Positions 15,851 through 24,433 are shown, counted from the first letter of the stretch. The stretch: 64,000 nucleotides of DNA from Nonomuraea sediminis (GCF_018531495.1 NZ_JAHDTI010000012.1:186001-250000); one strand, 5' to 3'. Notes: generated by a model not told the origin, from the sequence alone. A program made the numbers and translations.

Positions 15851-16678
15851 ATGATGAACGGGCTCGCGACGCGCGAGAACTCGGCGGCCCGGGCCGCGCC
15901 GCCGTACGACTGCGCGGTGTGGACCGCGGAGCTGCGCCCCTTGAACGCCCCCTACCGCGCGAGGCTGGTCGTCTTCCCGCACTCGGCGGCGGGCCCCAAC
16001 ACGCTGCTGCCGCTGGTGGCCGAGCTGCCGACGTGGATCCAGGTGATCGGCGTCACCTTGCCCGGCAGGGAGCGGCGCTTCGGCGAGCCGCCGGGGACCG
16101 CCGTCGCCGACGTCGTGGCCGGCGTCGGCGACGAGCTGGCCAGGATGGACCCGGCACCCACCTTCCTGCTCGGCCACAGCATGGGAGCCGCGCTGGCGTT
16201 CGCGCTCGCGATGCGCCTGCCGGACAGCTGCGCGGGACTGTTCCTCAGCGGCCAGCTGCCCGAGCGCCCGCCCGACGCGATCGACGCCGCCGCTGGAGAC
16301 GCCGAGCTGGCAGCCTTCCTGCACGCCGGCGGCAACACCGCGCCCGAGCTGCTGGCGGACGAGGAGTGGCGGCGCCACCTCATCGGCCTGCTCCGCAGCG
16401 ACGTGGACCTGTGCGCGCGGGCGTCAAGGATCAGCGCCGCCGGACTCGTCCACGTACCCATCACCGCCATGGGCGGCGCCCAGGACCCGCACGTGCACCC
16501 CGAACTGCTCGGGTCGTGGGCCGCCCGCTCCACCGCGCCCTGCGCCACCGCGCTCTTCCCCGGGCGCCACTTCTACCTGCTCGACCCGGCCAACCTGGCC
16601 GCCGTCGCCGACACCGTCAGCACCGTGATCCGGACCACCCCGGCGTTCATCGTCGCGATGAGAAGGGCGAGACCATGA
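15851..16678 (+). CDS. Type II thioesterase
   Basis: This alpha/beta hydrolase (275 aa) has the nucleophile Ser in GHSMG (Ser110), an acidic residue in GGAQDPHV and the catalytic His in GRHFYL. The size and the PGRERRFGEP segment are typical of stand-alone editing thioesterases of NRPS/PKS clusters. They hydrolyse wrong or stalled acyl groups from carrier proteins, and some release amino acids modified on a carrier. AAGGAGG at 15841-15847 is 3 nt from this ATG and 6 nt from the next ATG at 15854, so 15854 may be the real start. Its end overlaps the oxygenase start. With no TE domain on the visible NRPS it might also help in release; that is speculative. Confidence 0.93.
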   Translation: MMNGLATRENSAARAAPPYDCAVWTAELRPLNAPYRARLVVFPHSAAGPNTLLPLVAELPTWIQVIGVTLPGRERRFGEPPGTAVADVVAGVGDELARMDPAPTFLLGHSMGAALAFALAMRLPDSCAGLFLSGQLPERPPDAIDAAAGDAELAAFLHAGGNTAPELLADEEWRRHLIGLLRSDVDLCARASRISAAGLVHVPITAMGGAQDPHVHPELLGSWAARSTAPCATALFPGRHFYLLDPANLAAVADTVSTVIRTTPAFIVAMRRARP

Positions 16679-17688
16679 CCACCATCACCCACAACCCTCC
16701 CGGCCTCGACCTCGATGAGGTCGCGGGCTTCTGGCGCGACGGCTTCTGCGGGCCGTACCCGCTGAACCTGCCCGACAGCACGCTCGCCGAACTAGGGGAG
16801 CGGTGCCAGCGCACCGTCCAGGAGCGCCGCCGCCACCCGCTCTACGACAGGTACTCGCTGCGCGACTGGCACCTCGTGGACCTCGACCTGGAGCGGCTGT
16901 TCTGCGACCCGGCCATCGTCGGCAGGGCCGCCGCGCTGCTCGGCGCCGACCTGCTGCTGTGGCGCTCGAAGATCTTCTACAAGCCGCCGGGCGGCGACGC
17001 CATCGGCTGGCACCAGGAGTGGGGCGCCTTCGACGGCGAGGAGATCGGCAACTCCACCCCGTCGCTGCGTCCCGCCAACCCCGGCGGCAGCATCTGGGAC
17101 CTGACCGTCTGGGTCGCCCTCGACGACGTGACCAACGACAACGGCCCGCTCCAGTTCGCCGCAGGCACGCACGGCACCAGGGTTCCGTGGGTACGGGTGC
17201 CGATGACGCAGTCGGCCTTCTACGAGGAGCCGTTCAACGGCCTGACCACCTCCGAGATCGTCGACAGGACCCGCAACTGCGAGCTCGCGCTCGACATCGA
17301 CACCGCCGGCTGGCTGGACGGCTTCGACCTCGAGGGCGCCAGCAGGGACAACGTCATCGACCACCTGCGTGCTCGCTTCGACGAACTGCTGGCCAAGTAC
17401 ACCGACTTCGAGCCCGAGCCGGGCACGGTGGCCACGATGACCATGAAGCGCGGCTCGTTCGTCATCTTCAGCGAGCGGACCATGCACGGCTCGCCCGCCA
17501 ACCTGTCGCCGGTGCGGCGGATGGCGGTCAACTGCCGCATCGCCCGCGCCGACACGCTGATCTACCCGGGGCGACTGGACGGCAACCTGATCGACGGGTC
17601 CAACCTGGACATCAGCCGCCACACCAGCCTGCTGATCTCGGGCGACCCGGTGGAGGGCCGCAACCAGTGGCGGCTCCCGGTCCGGTGA
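16675..17688 (+). CDS. Phytanoyl-CoA dioxygenase-family Fe(II)/2-oxoglutarate oxygenase (337 aa)
   Basis: The ATG at 16675 overlaps the thioesterase stop. The facial triad is readable as His113 and Glu115 in GWHQEWG with the distal His271 in TMHGSPAN, followed by the Arg of SPVRRMAVN for 2-oxoglutarate. Because an acidic residue occupies the second position of the HxD/E motif, this should be a hydroxylase rather than a SyrB2-type halogenase, which has Ala or Gly there. The carrier-bound residue on the adjacent A-T protein, whose start overlaps this stop, is the most likely substrate. It would be the second hydroxylating enzyme of the operon. Confidence 0.88.
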   Translation: MTTITHNPPGLDLDEVAGFWRDGFCGPYPLNLPDSTLAELGERCQRTVQERRRHPLYDRYSLRDWHLVDLDLERLFCDPAIVGRAAALLGADLLLWRSKIFYKPPGGDAIGWHQEWGAFDGEEIGNSTPSLRPANPGGSIWDLTVWVALDDVTNDNGPLQFAAGTHGTRVPWVRVPMTQSAFYEEPFNGLTTSEIVDRTRNCELALDIDTAGWLDGFDLEGASRDNVIDHLRARFDELLAKYTDFEPEPGTVATMTMKRGSFVIFSERTMHGSPANLSPVRRMAVNCRIARADTLIYPGRLDGNLIDGSNLDISRHTSLLISGDPVEGRNQWRLPVR

Positions 17689-19340
17689 TCCCCGTGACCT
17701 CCGGCCTGGTACCCGACGCGGTGGCGCTCACGGCACGCGCCCAGCCGGACGCGCTCGCCGTCGAGGACGGCGAGCGGCGCGTCACCTACCGCGAGCTGAT
17801 CGGCTCCGCCGACGCGCTGGCCGCCCGCCTGCGCGCAGGCGGGGCCGGACCCGACACCCGGGTGGCGGTGCGCATGGGCCGCTCGGCGGAGCAGGTGATC
17901 GCCGCGCTGGCCGTGCTGCGCGCGGGCGCGGCCTACGTGCCCGTCGACCCCGCGCTGCCCGCCGCCCGCCAGCGGGACCTGCTGGCCGACAGCGGAGCCC
18001 TGACCGTGCTGGAGGGGCAGGACGTGCCAGTCGTTCCCGGCGGAGCGTCCGCCGGGATGCCCGCCGACCCCGCCGCGCTGGCCTACCTGATCTTCACCTC
18101 GGGTTCGACCGGGCGGCCCAAGGCGGTGGGCGTCCACCATGCCGCGCTGGCCAACCTCGTTTCCTGGCACGTGCGCGCCTTCCGGCTCTCGCCCGCCGAC
18201 CGGTTCTGCCCGTGCGCGGGAGTCGGCTTCGACGCCTCCGTCATGGAACTGTGGCCGCACCTGGTGGCGGGGGCGTGCCTGGTCATCCCCGGAGAGTCCG
18301 TCCGGCGCGACCCCGAGGAACTGCGTGCCTTCATCGAGGAGCGCGGCGTCACCGGCGCGTTCGTGCCGACCGCGATGACCGAGCCGTTGCTGGGCGGGAG
18401 CTGGTCCGACGGCAGCGCGCTGCGGCTGGTCCACACCGGGGGAGAGGCGCTGCGTGCCCGGCCGCGCCCTGGCCTGCCATACACGCTGGCCAACCACTAC
18501 GGCCCCGCGGAGACCACGGTGATCGCCACGTCGTGCGCGGTCGCGCCCGGCGATGGCGAGCCGACGATCGGCCGGCCCATCGACAACGTCGAGGCGCTCG
18601 TCATGGATCCGTACGGCGAGCCGGTCGCGAACGGCCGGGCGGGGGAGCTGTACGTGGGCGGCACCGGGGTGGGCAGAGGATATGTCACCGATCCGCGGCT
18701 GACCGCCGAACGGTTCGTCCCCGCGCCCGGCGGTGAGCGCCGCTACCGCACCGGCGACCTGGTGCGGCGGCGGCCCGACGGCGACTACGACTACTGCGGC
18801 CGGGTCGACGACCAGGTGCAGATCCGGGGCCAGCGCGTCGAGCCCGGCGAGGTGGAGGCCGTGCTGTGCGGCCACCCCGGCATCGCCGCGGCCAGGGTCG
18901 TCGCGGTCACGGACGCCTCCGGCGAGCTGTGGCTGTCCGCGTTCTACCTCTCCGACGAGCCGCGGCCGGAGCTGCGCGGGTGGCTCGCCGAGCGGCTGCC
19001 CGCCGCCTTCGTCCCGGCCGACCTGGTGCGGTGCGAGCGGCTCCCGCTCACCGCCAACGGCAAGGTCGATCGCGCGGTGCTGCGGGACTGGGCCGGCGAC
19101 CTGGAACGCGGGGCGGGCGCCGCACCGAGCACCCCGCACGAGGTCGGCCTGGCGGCGATCTGGCAGGAGGTGCTCGGCTTCCCCGTCGGGGTCGACCAGC
19201 CCTTCGACGCCGTCGGCGGCAACTCGCTGCAGGCCGTCAGGGTCGTGCGGCGCATCAAGGACCGGCTCGGCGTGCGACTGCCGCTGCGGGAGTTCTTCCC
19301 CTCGATCACCATCGCCGAGCTGGCGAGGAGGACGTCATGA
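17685..19340 (+). CDS. Stand-alone NRPS adenylation-thiolation didomain
   Basis: I chose GTG 17685 because it overlaps the oxygenase stop (GTGA) like most genes here; GTG 17694 is an alternative. The 551-residue protein has an A domain (TSGSTGRPKAV, YRTGD, GQRVEPGE, NGKVDR) and one T domain with Ser514 in GGNSL, and no C domain. By-eye pocket residues are about D-A-M-F-H-G-H-V-I. The leading Asp indicates an alpha-amino acid, but I do not recognise the code. Free A-T proteins commonly load an amino acid for carrier-bound hydroxylation before transfer or hydrolysis, which fits the adjacent oxygenase, the CmlA-like enzyme and the type II thioesterase. Confidence 0.95.
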   Translation: MIPVTSGLVPDAVALTARAQPDALAVEDGERRVTYRELIGSADALAARLRAGGAGPDTRVAVRMGRSAEQVIAALAVLRAGAAYVPVDPALPAARQRDLLADSGALTVLEGQDVPVVPGGASAGMPADPAALAYLIFTSGSTGRPKAVGVHHAALANLVSWHVRAFRLSPADRFCPCAGVGFDASVMELWPHLVAGACLVIPGESVRRDPEELRAFIEERGVTGAFVPTAMTEPLLGGSWSDGSALRLVHTGGEALRARPRPGLPYTLANHYGPAETTVIATSCAVAPGDGEPTIGRPIDNVEALVMDPYGEPVANGRAGELYVGGTGVGRGYVTDPRLTAERFVPAPGGERRYRTGDLVRRRPDGDYDYCGRVDDQVQIRGQRVEPGEVEAVLCGHPGIAAARVVAVTDASGELWLSAFYLSDEPRPELRGWLAERLPAAFVPADLVRCERLPLTANGKVDRAVLRDWAGDLERGAGAAPSTPHEVGLAAIWQEVLGFPVGVDQPFDAVGGNSLQAVRVVRRIKDRLGVRLPLREFFPSITIAELARRTS

Positions 19341-19738
19341 TCGTGCCGCGCAGGCTGGAGCCCGCCACTGTCAGGGTCGCCGCGCTCGACCCCGAGCGCG
19401 GGGTGCTGCTCCTGCGCAGGGCTCCGGTGTACGGCGAGCCGTTCTGGTGCCTGCCCGGCCGGGTCCGCGAGGAGGGCGCCGGGGCTCGGGAGTGCGCGCA
19501 GGCGTGCCTGGCCGAGCTCGGGCTAGAGGGCCAGGCGGAGAAAGCGACCCTTCGGCGTACGGTGACCATCACCACCCCCGACGGCCTGGTCCGGCAGGAG
19601 GAGACGATCGTGCGAGCGACCGTCACTGGCGGGCGGGCAGGCGAGGGCCGGTGGTGGGACGTGGCGGGCCCCGCGCCCGGCGTCGTGTATCCGGGTTGGA
19701 GCGAGGCTATCGGACAGGGCGAGGATCGATTTAGATGA
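19337..19738 (+). CDS. Nudix-fold protein with degenerate Nudix box (133 aa)
   Basis: The ATG overlaps the A-T stop. The sequence has the Nudix layout: an N-terminal beta strand with LLLRRAP, then FWCLPGRVREEG and a helix ending CLAELGLEG. The canonical box GX5EX7REUXEEXGU is not kept: the Arg-Glu pair and one of the two metal-binding Glu positions are replaced. Hydrolysis of nucleoside diphosphate derivatives is therefore doubtful; a ligand-binding role or an accessory pathway role is possible. It is last in the overlapping run and followed by 36 nt before the regulator. Confidence 0.7.
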   Translation: MIVPRRLEPATVRVAALDPERGVLLLRRAPVYGEPFWCLPGRVREEGAGARECAQACLAELGLEGQAEKATLRRTVTITTPDGLVRQEETIVRATVTGGRAGEGRWWDVAGPAPGVVYPGWSEAIGQGEDRFR

Positions 19739-19774
19739 ATCCGTAGGGGTTCGTCGACCGCGCAGGGGGCGGCG

Positions 19775-22700
19775 GTGGAATTCAGGCTTCTCGGTCCGGT
19801 CGAGGTCGTCATCGCGGACGAGCCCGTCGCCATTGCCTCCGCGCGCCAGCAGATCGTGCTGACCATGCTGCTGCTCGAGGCCAACCAGGTCGTGCCGGTG
19901 AGCAGGCTGGTCGACGCCCTCTGGGACGACCGGCCACCCAGGACGGCCCGCAGCCAGGTGCAGATCTGCGTCTCCGGGCTCCGCACGCTGCTCAACACCG
20001 ACGACCGCGGCGAGATCCTCCAGACCCGGCCGCCGGGCTACCTCATCAGGGTGGAGGACGACGAATTGGACCTGCGCCGGTTCGAGCGGCTGGTGGCCCG
20101 CGCGGCCGAGGTCGCCGCCGCGCAGCCCGCCGAGGCGGTGCGCGACCTGCGGGCCGCGCTGGCGCTGTGGCGGGGGCCTGCCGCGAGCGGCGTGCGCAGC
20201 GAGATCGTCCAGGCCGCGGCCACCATGCTCGGCGAGAGCCGCCTGGCCGCCCTCGAGCAGTGCCTCCAGCTGGAGCTCGACCTCGGCAACCACCACGAGG
20301 TGGTGGGCGAACTGACCGGGCTGGTGGCCGAACACCCGCTGCGGGAACGCTTCCGCGGCCAGCTCATGCTCGCCCTCTACCGCTCCGGCAGGCAGGCCGA
20401 GGCCCTGGAGGTGTTCCGGCAGACCCGGCGGACCTTCGTCGACGAGCTCGGCCTCGACCCCGGCCAGGACCTGCAGAACCTCGAACGCGCGATCCTCACC
20501 AGGGACCCCGAGCTGGAGCTCCCCGACGACGTCAGGTGGGGTGCGCGGGTCGAGCCGGAGGGCGTCTCGTTCGTGCCGCGGCAGCTGCCCGCGGAGATCA
20601 CCGACTTCATCGGTCATCGGGAGGTGGTCGAGGAGGTGTGTGCCGTGCTCTCCTCGCGCGCCCGTGCTCAGCTGCCCGTGGTCACGCTGACAGGCAAGGG
20701 CGGGGTCGGGAAGAGCGCGCTGGCGGTCCACGCCGCGCACCAGCTGCTCGAGCACTATCCCGACGGGCAGCTGTTCGCCCGGTTGCACGACGGAGAGGGG
20801 CAGCGCAGCCAGCCGTACGGGCTGCTCGAACGCTTCCTGCGCGCGCTCGGCGTGGCGCCGAGCGCGCTGCCCGACACGCTGGAGGGGCGGGCGGCGATGT
20901 ACCGCAGCTGCCTGGCGGAGCGGCGGGTGCTGATCGTCCTCGACGACATGGTGTTGATGAACCAGGCGATCCCGCTGTTACCCGGCAGCGAGGGCTGCGG
21001 CGTGATCATCACGACCCGCAACCGGCTGCCGTGGCCGCAGAACGCCCACCAGGTCGAGCTCGACATGCTGGCCGAGAGCGCCGGGATCGAGCTGGTCACC
21101 CGGATCATCGGCCAGGAACGGGCGAAGGCGGAGCCGGAGTCCGTGACCGAGCTGGTCGCCCTGTGCGACTCCCTGCCCCTGGCCCTGCACATCGTCGCGG
21201 CCAAGCTCGCCTCCCGCCAGCACTGGCCGATCAGTGCCATGGTGCAGCGGCTGCGCGACGAGCGGCGTCGGCTGGACGAGCTCGACCTTGAGGGGGTCAG
21301 CGTGCGCGCCACGCTCTCCTTCTCCTACGACAGCCTCAGCGACGACGGCCGGCGGCTGTTCCGGCGGCTCGGCGTGCTCGGGGAGGTCAGCTTCGCCGCG
21401 TGGACCGCCGCGCCGCTGCTCGGCGTCGCCCACGTGGTGGCCGAAGACCTGCTCGAGGACCTTGTCGCCGCCCGGCTCGTGGAGGCCGAACAGAGCCCCG
21501 ACGGGTTCGTACGCTTCCACCTGCACGATCTCATCCGCATCTTCGCCACCGAGCTGCTGACCCAGGAGGACACGCCCGCCGAACGGCAGCAGGCGCTCGG
21601 CCGCCTGCTCGGCTGCTGGCTGTTCCTCGCCCGCGAGGCGCACAGCCGCGTCTATGGCGGGGATCACTGCGTGCTGCACGGGGACGCGGAGCTGTGGCGG
21701 CTGCCGCCGGAGGTGGTCGAGGCCGAGCTGGGCGACGATCCGCTCGGGTGGTTCCGGCGCGAGCACACCGCGCTGGTGTCCGCCACGATGCAGGCGGCCA
21801 GGTCCGGCATTAGCGAGGTGTGCTGGGACCTGGCGATGACGTCCGTGACGCTGTTCGAGTCGGGCTTGCACACCGACGACTGGCGCGAGACCCACGACGC
21901 CGCGCTCAAGGCGGCCCGCGCCGCGGGCGACCGGCGCGGCGAAGGCGCCATGTCGTACTCGCTGGGACTGCTGGAGCTCACGCGCGACCTCGCGGAGGCG
22001 GGACGCTACCTGCGTGAGTCGCTGGAGATCTTCCAGGAGCTGCGGGAGCCGCACGGGCTCGCGCTCGCGCTCAGCGAGCTGGCCTTCGTCCACCGGCAGA
22101 CGGGGGACTATCCCGGCGCGCTCGCCCTGTGCGACGAGGCGCTCGCGCACTCGCAGCGCGTGGCCGATCCGGTGTGCGAGGCGAACCTGCTGCGGAACAT
22201 GGCCCAGATCCACCTCGACCAGCAGCACAGGGACGTGGCCGTGCAGCTGCTCGACGAGGCGTTCATCATGTCGCACAAGGCCGGGGCGACCAGGGTGACG
22301 GCACAGATCGAGTACCAACGGGCGGAGCTGTACCTGCGGGAGGGGCACCTCGAGCGGGCGCGGATCGCCTACGCCTTCGTCCTTCGGGCCGCCCGGGAGT
22401 CCGGGGACCTCATCGGTCAGGGTTACGCGCTGCTCGGCCTGGGCAGCAGCCGCGGTCCCGCTTTGGCCCCGGACTCTGTGTCGGGGTCCTCTGTGCCGGG
22501 GTCCTCTGCGTCGGGGTCGGAGCTCGCTGAGGCGCTGGAGCTGGCCGAGCGGGAGTTCGCCGGGGCGCTGGAGCTGGCCGAGCGCACCCGGGATGCGCTG
22601 CTGCGGGGGCGGGTGCTGCTGGCGCTCGGGACGCTGCACGCGCGGGCCGACGGAAGCCGCGCGCTGGGCCTGCTCGCCGAGGCTCTGGAGGTGTTCGGCG

Positions 22701-22879
22701 AGCTGGGCGACGCCGCCGTCTGGCAGGCCAGGGCGTTGGAACCGGTGGGAGCGCTGCGGTTGGCGCAAGGCGACAGGGATGCCGCCGCACGGGCGTGGCG
22801 CCAGGCGCTCGAACTGATCGGGGACGTCGACCCGGCCCTGACCGCGCGCCTCACGACCGCCCTCGACCGGCTCGGCTGA
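19775..22879 (+). CDS. AfsR/SARP-family transcriptional regulator with NB-ARC and TPR domains (1034 aa)
   Basis: GTG start with a G-rich AGGGGG site about 6 nt upstream. The N-terminal winged-helix plus BTAD region (residues about 1-245) is that of Streptomyces antibiotic regulatory proteins. Next is a STAND-type NTPase with Walker A GKGGVGKS (around residue 313), a Walker B-like VLIVLDD, and LPLALHIVA. The C-terminal third is TPR-like helical repeats. A short Ser/Gly/Pro-rich tripled segment (about residues 905-918) interrupts the last repeats. Such large regulators activate biosynthesis genes, so this is the probable pathway activator. It marks the right boundary of the cluster. Confidence 0.95.
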   Translation: MEFRLLGPVEVVIADEPVAIASARQQIVLTMLLLEANQVVPVSRLVDALWDDRPPRTARSQVQICVSGLRTLLNTDDRGEILQTRPPGYLIRVEDDELDLRRFERLVARAAEVAAAQPAEAVRDLRAALALWRGPAASGVRSEIVQAAATMLGESRLAALEQCLQLELDLGNHHEVVGELTGLVAEHPLRERFRGQLMLALYRSGRQAEALEVFRQTRRTFVDELGLDPGQDLQNLERAILTRDPELELPDDVRWGARVEPEGVSFVPRQLPAEITDFIGHREVVEEVCAVLSSRARAQLPVVTLTGKGGVGKSALAVHAAHQLLEHYPDGQLFARLHDGEGQRSQPYGLLERFLRALGVAPSALPDTLEGRAAMYRSCLAERRVLIVLDDMVLMNQAIPLLPGSEGCGVIITTRNRLPWPQNAHQVELDMLAESAGIELVTRIIGQERAKAEPESVTELVALCDSLPLALHIVAAKLASRQHWPISAMVQRLRDERRRLDELDLEGVSVRATLSFSYDSLSDDGRRLFRRLGVLGEVSFAAWTAAPLLGVAHVVAEDLLEDLVAARLVEAEQSPDGFVRFHLHDLIRIFATELLTQEDTPAERQQALGRLLGCWLFLAREAHSRVYGGDHCVLHGDAELWRLPPEVVEAELGDDPLGWFRREHTALVSATMQAARSGISEVCWDLAMTSVTLFESGLHTDDWRETHDAALKAARAAGDRRGEGAMSYSLGLLELTRDLAEAGRYLRESLEIFQELREPHGLALALSELAFVHRQTGDYPGALALCDEALAHSQRVADPVCEANLLRNMAQIHLDQQHRDVAVQLLDEAFIMSHKAGATRVTAQIEYQRAELYLREGHLERARIAYAFVLRAARESGDLIGQGYALLGLGSSRGPALAPDSVSGSSVPGSSASGSELAEALELAEREFAGALELAERTRDALLRGRVLLALGTLHARADGSRALGLLAEALEVFGELGDAAVWQARALEPVGALRLAQGDRDAAARAWRQALELIGDVDPALTARLTTALDRLG

Positions 22880-22897
22880 CCCGGCTCCCGGATCGCC

Positions 22898-23071
22898 TCA
22901 GGCGCCGGTGCCGCCGCTGCCGCCCCACGGCGGGCCGTCGGGGGTGCCGCCGGCGAGGTTCGTGATCGCGCCGTTTGTGGTGACGGCGGCCTGCGCTTGG
23001 GCGGCGGCCTGGGTGGTGGCGGCGGCCAGTGCCGAGAGCGCCAGGACCAGGGCCAGGAGCAGATTACGCAT
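22898..23071 (-). CDS. Small secreted Gly/Pro-rich peptide (57 aa)
   Basis: Start at the ATG ending at 23071, with a GGAGGG ribosome binding site 6-7 nt upstream on the minus strand. The peptide begins MRNLLLALVLALSALAAA, a clear Sec signal sequence, and has a likely cleavage site after an Ala-Gln-rich stretch (around residues 26-30). The mature part is about 25-30 residues, contains NGAITNLAGG and TPDGPPWGG, and ends Gly-rich. There is no Cys. It converges with the SARP gene (19 nt apart). Function is unknown; an extracellular signal or surface peptide is possible. Confidence 0.6.
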   Translation of the reverse strand: MRNLLLALVLALSALAAATTQAAAQAQAAVTTNGAITNLAGGTPDGPPWGGSGGTGA

Positions 23072-23249
23072 CGGAACCCTCCACGGGTGTGTTTCGTCGT
23101 CGTCGAGAACTGACGCCATTCCACGCTGACCCATCTGTTTGATCGCTATCGTTCCGCCATCGCCGCGGCTGTGCCGTACGCGATGGCCCGGCGATAGCGG
23201 GACGAGAACGCGGCCAGCCATCGTGACGCCAGAAGGGTCGGGTGGTCTC

Positions 23250-23582
23250 ATGCCCCTGAGAGTGGACGTGGTCGACGTCGCGCACGGCCGTCCGGCGGCA
23301 GGCGTGCGGATCCTGGCCTTCCGGCTGGCGGAGGCGTCCTCTTCCGAGGCAGAGGGCTGCACGGACCAGTCCGGTTCGCTTGTCTGGCCGGACCTCGCGC
23401 TCCCGCTGTCACGCGGCTCCTACCGCTTGGAGCTGAACGTGGACAGTTATTTCGCCACCCTCGGCATCGTCCCCGCCAACCCCCTCGTGGTCATCGTCTT
23501 CCGCGTCAGCGACCCCGCCGACCCACCCCGCCTGACCGTGCTGATCGCGCCTAACGCCCACACGGTCTACAGCGTCAACTGA
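23250..23582 (+). CDS. Transthyretin/5-hydroxyisourate hydrolase-like protein (110 aa)
   Basis: The layout follows the transthyretin-like fold: VDVVDVAHGRPAAGVRI at the N-terminus, GSYRLELNVDSYF in the middle, and a C-terminal strand ending TVYSVN. True hydroxyisourate hydrolases keep a His in an N-terminal THVLD-type motif and end YRGS. Here these are VDVVDV and YSVN, so catalysis is unlikely. There is no urate-pathway neighbour. A binding or structural role is a guess. The ATG at 23250 was chosen for the start of the conserved strand. Confidence 0.55.
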   Translation: MPLRVDVVDVAHGRPAAGVRILAFRLAEASSSEAEGCTDQSGSLVWPDLALPLSRGSYRLELNVDSYFATLGIVPANPLVVIVFRVSDPADPPRLTVLIAPNAHTVYSVN

Positions 23583-23606
23583 CCATCCCCAGAGGAGGAC
23601 AACCTC

Positions 23607-23705
23607 ATGCGCCAGAGACGAATCCATCGCAGCCGACCGGCGCGCCGGGTCGAGGAACGCCACGTCGACCTCCGCACCCCTTCCGGTCACCAGCTCCGCT
23701 ACTAG
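23607..23705 (+). CDS. Very short ORF (32 aa, Arg-rich) with strong ribosome binding site
   Basis: ATG 23607 is preceded by AGAGGAGGAC with a 6-nt spacer and lies 24 nt after the transthyretin-like gene. The peptide starts MRQRRIHRSRPARRVEE, is strongly basic at the N-terminus and ends HQLRY before TAG. No signal peptide, Cys or known motif is visible. It could be a real microprotein, or the surviving 5' end of a gene truncated at about 23705, where degraded sequence begins. Confidence 0.4.
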   Translation: MRQRRIHRSRPARRVEERHVDLRTPSGHQLRY

Positions 23706-24384
23706 CCTTGTTCAACAACCTTCCGGTGGTCTGCGGCGCTACTCGTGCTCGCCAAACCGTAGCGTCGCGACGACCGGCAGGCGGTCAGAGGCCGTGGTCG
23801 CGATGGTGCGGCCGACGGCGCAGCGACTCGCTCTCCCCGAGAGCGCCGAGACGCTCCACGTTGAGCTTGGATCGCCCTTTGTCCGGCATCACGATGGAGA
23901 CCTTCGCCTCCTCGCCAGCTTCGTCAGCCGCCCGGCCGCCTGCCGCAGGCGGCGTCCAGCACCCGTACCCGTTCAGCTCACAGCGCATGGGTCCATGCCG
24001 GCGACAGGCATATCGTCCCTCCGGCGCACGCGGGAACCTGGCCCACTAGCCGCGCCAACCTAGATCAGCGCATCCATGGTCACTCTCCGTGTTCAGCGAG
24101 GTGTTGCCAGAAACGATCACGCGTTGAACGCTTTGGTCAAGCCAGTAGGGCATCCACCAGGCGTGACGCTCGCCAACCGATGCGCGCGGGGGTGACCTCG
24201 GACACGATCTTGCTGACACTCAGTGGCAATCTGCACTCGCATGAGTGGCAAAACCCAAGGACAGCTTCGTGGCAATGCGCACCAACCCTGGCACTCATCG
24301 GATGCAGAGTCTCGCCGGGACCGTCGCTGAGAGTTACTTGCGGGAATTCTGCCTTCTCGCAAGTTATCTTCGCGCAACGGATCT
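23706..24384. other. Degraded/non-coding stretch
   Basis: No frame here has convincing coding character. Short ORFs on both strands (for example minus 23785-23988) match nothing I recognise. The stretch begins just after a small ORF and contains repeats resembling insertion-sequence ends near 24223-24282. It is probably a scar of past insertions. Confidence 0.5.
24223..24282. repeat. Three short direct repeats, possible remnant of an IS21-type end
   Basis: GTGGCAATCTGCAC (24223-24236), GTGGCAAAACC (24244-24254) and GTGGCAATGCGCAC (24269-24282) share the core GTGGCAA at a spacing of about 21-25 nt. Multiple terminal repeats of this kind occur at IS21-family ends. No IstA or IstB gene remains beside them, so the assignment is tentative. 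Confidence 0.35.
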
Positions 24385-24421
24385 GAATTTTTGATTTTTA
24401 ATTTCTGGAAAATAAAAATGC
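24385..24421 (+). promoter_or_regulatory. AT-rich promoter-like segment upstream of the coiled-coil gene
   Basis: In an otherwise very GC-rich window this stretch of about 35 nt is almost entirely A/T, with TTGATTTTTAATTTCTGG and AAAATAAAAATGC. It ends 12 nt before the GTG at 24434, so it probably holds the promoter and an A-rich leader. No exact -35/-10 pair can be fixed. Confidence 0.4.
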
Positions 24422-24433
24422 TAGGGTGCTCTT

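Noticed and set aside
22908..23129. Plus-strand small ORF overlapping the secreted peptide gene
   Set aside because: No ribosome binding site; the minus strand has a signal peptide and a good ribosome binding site.
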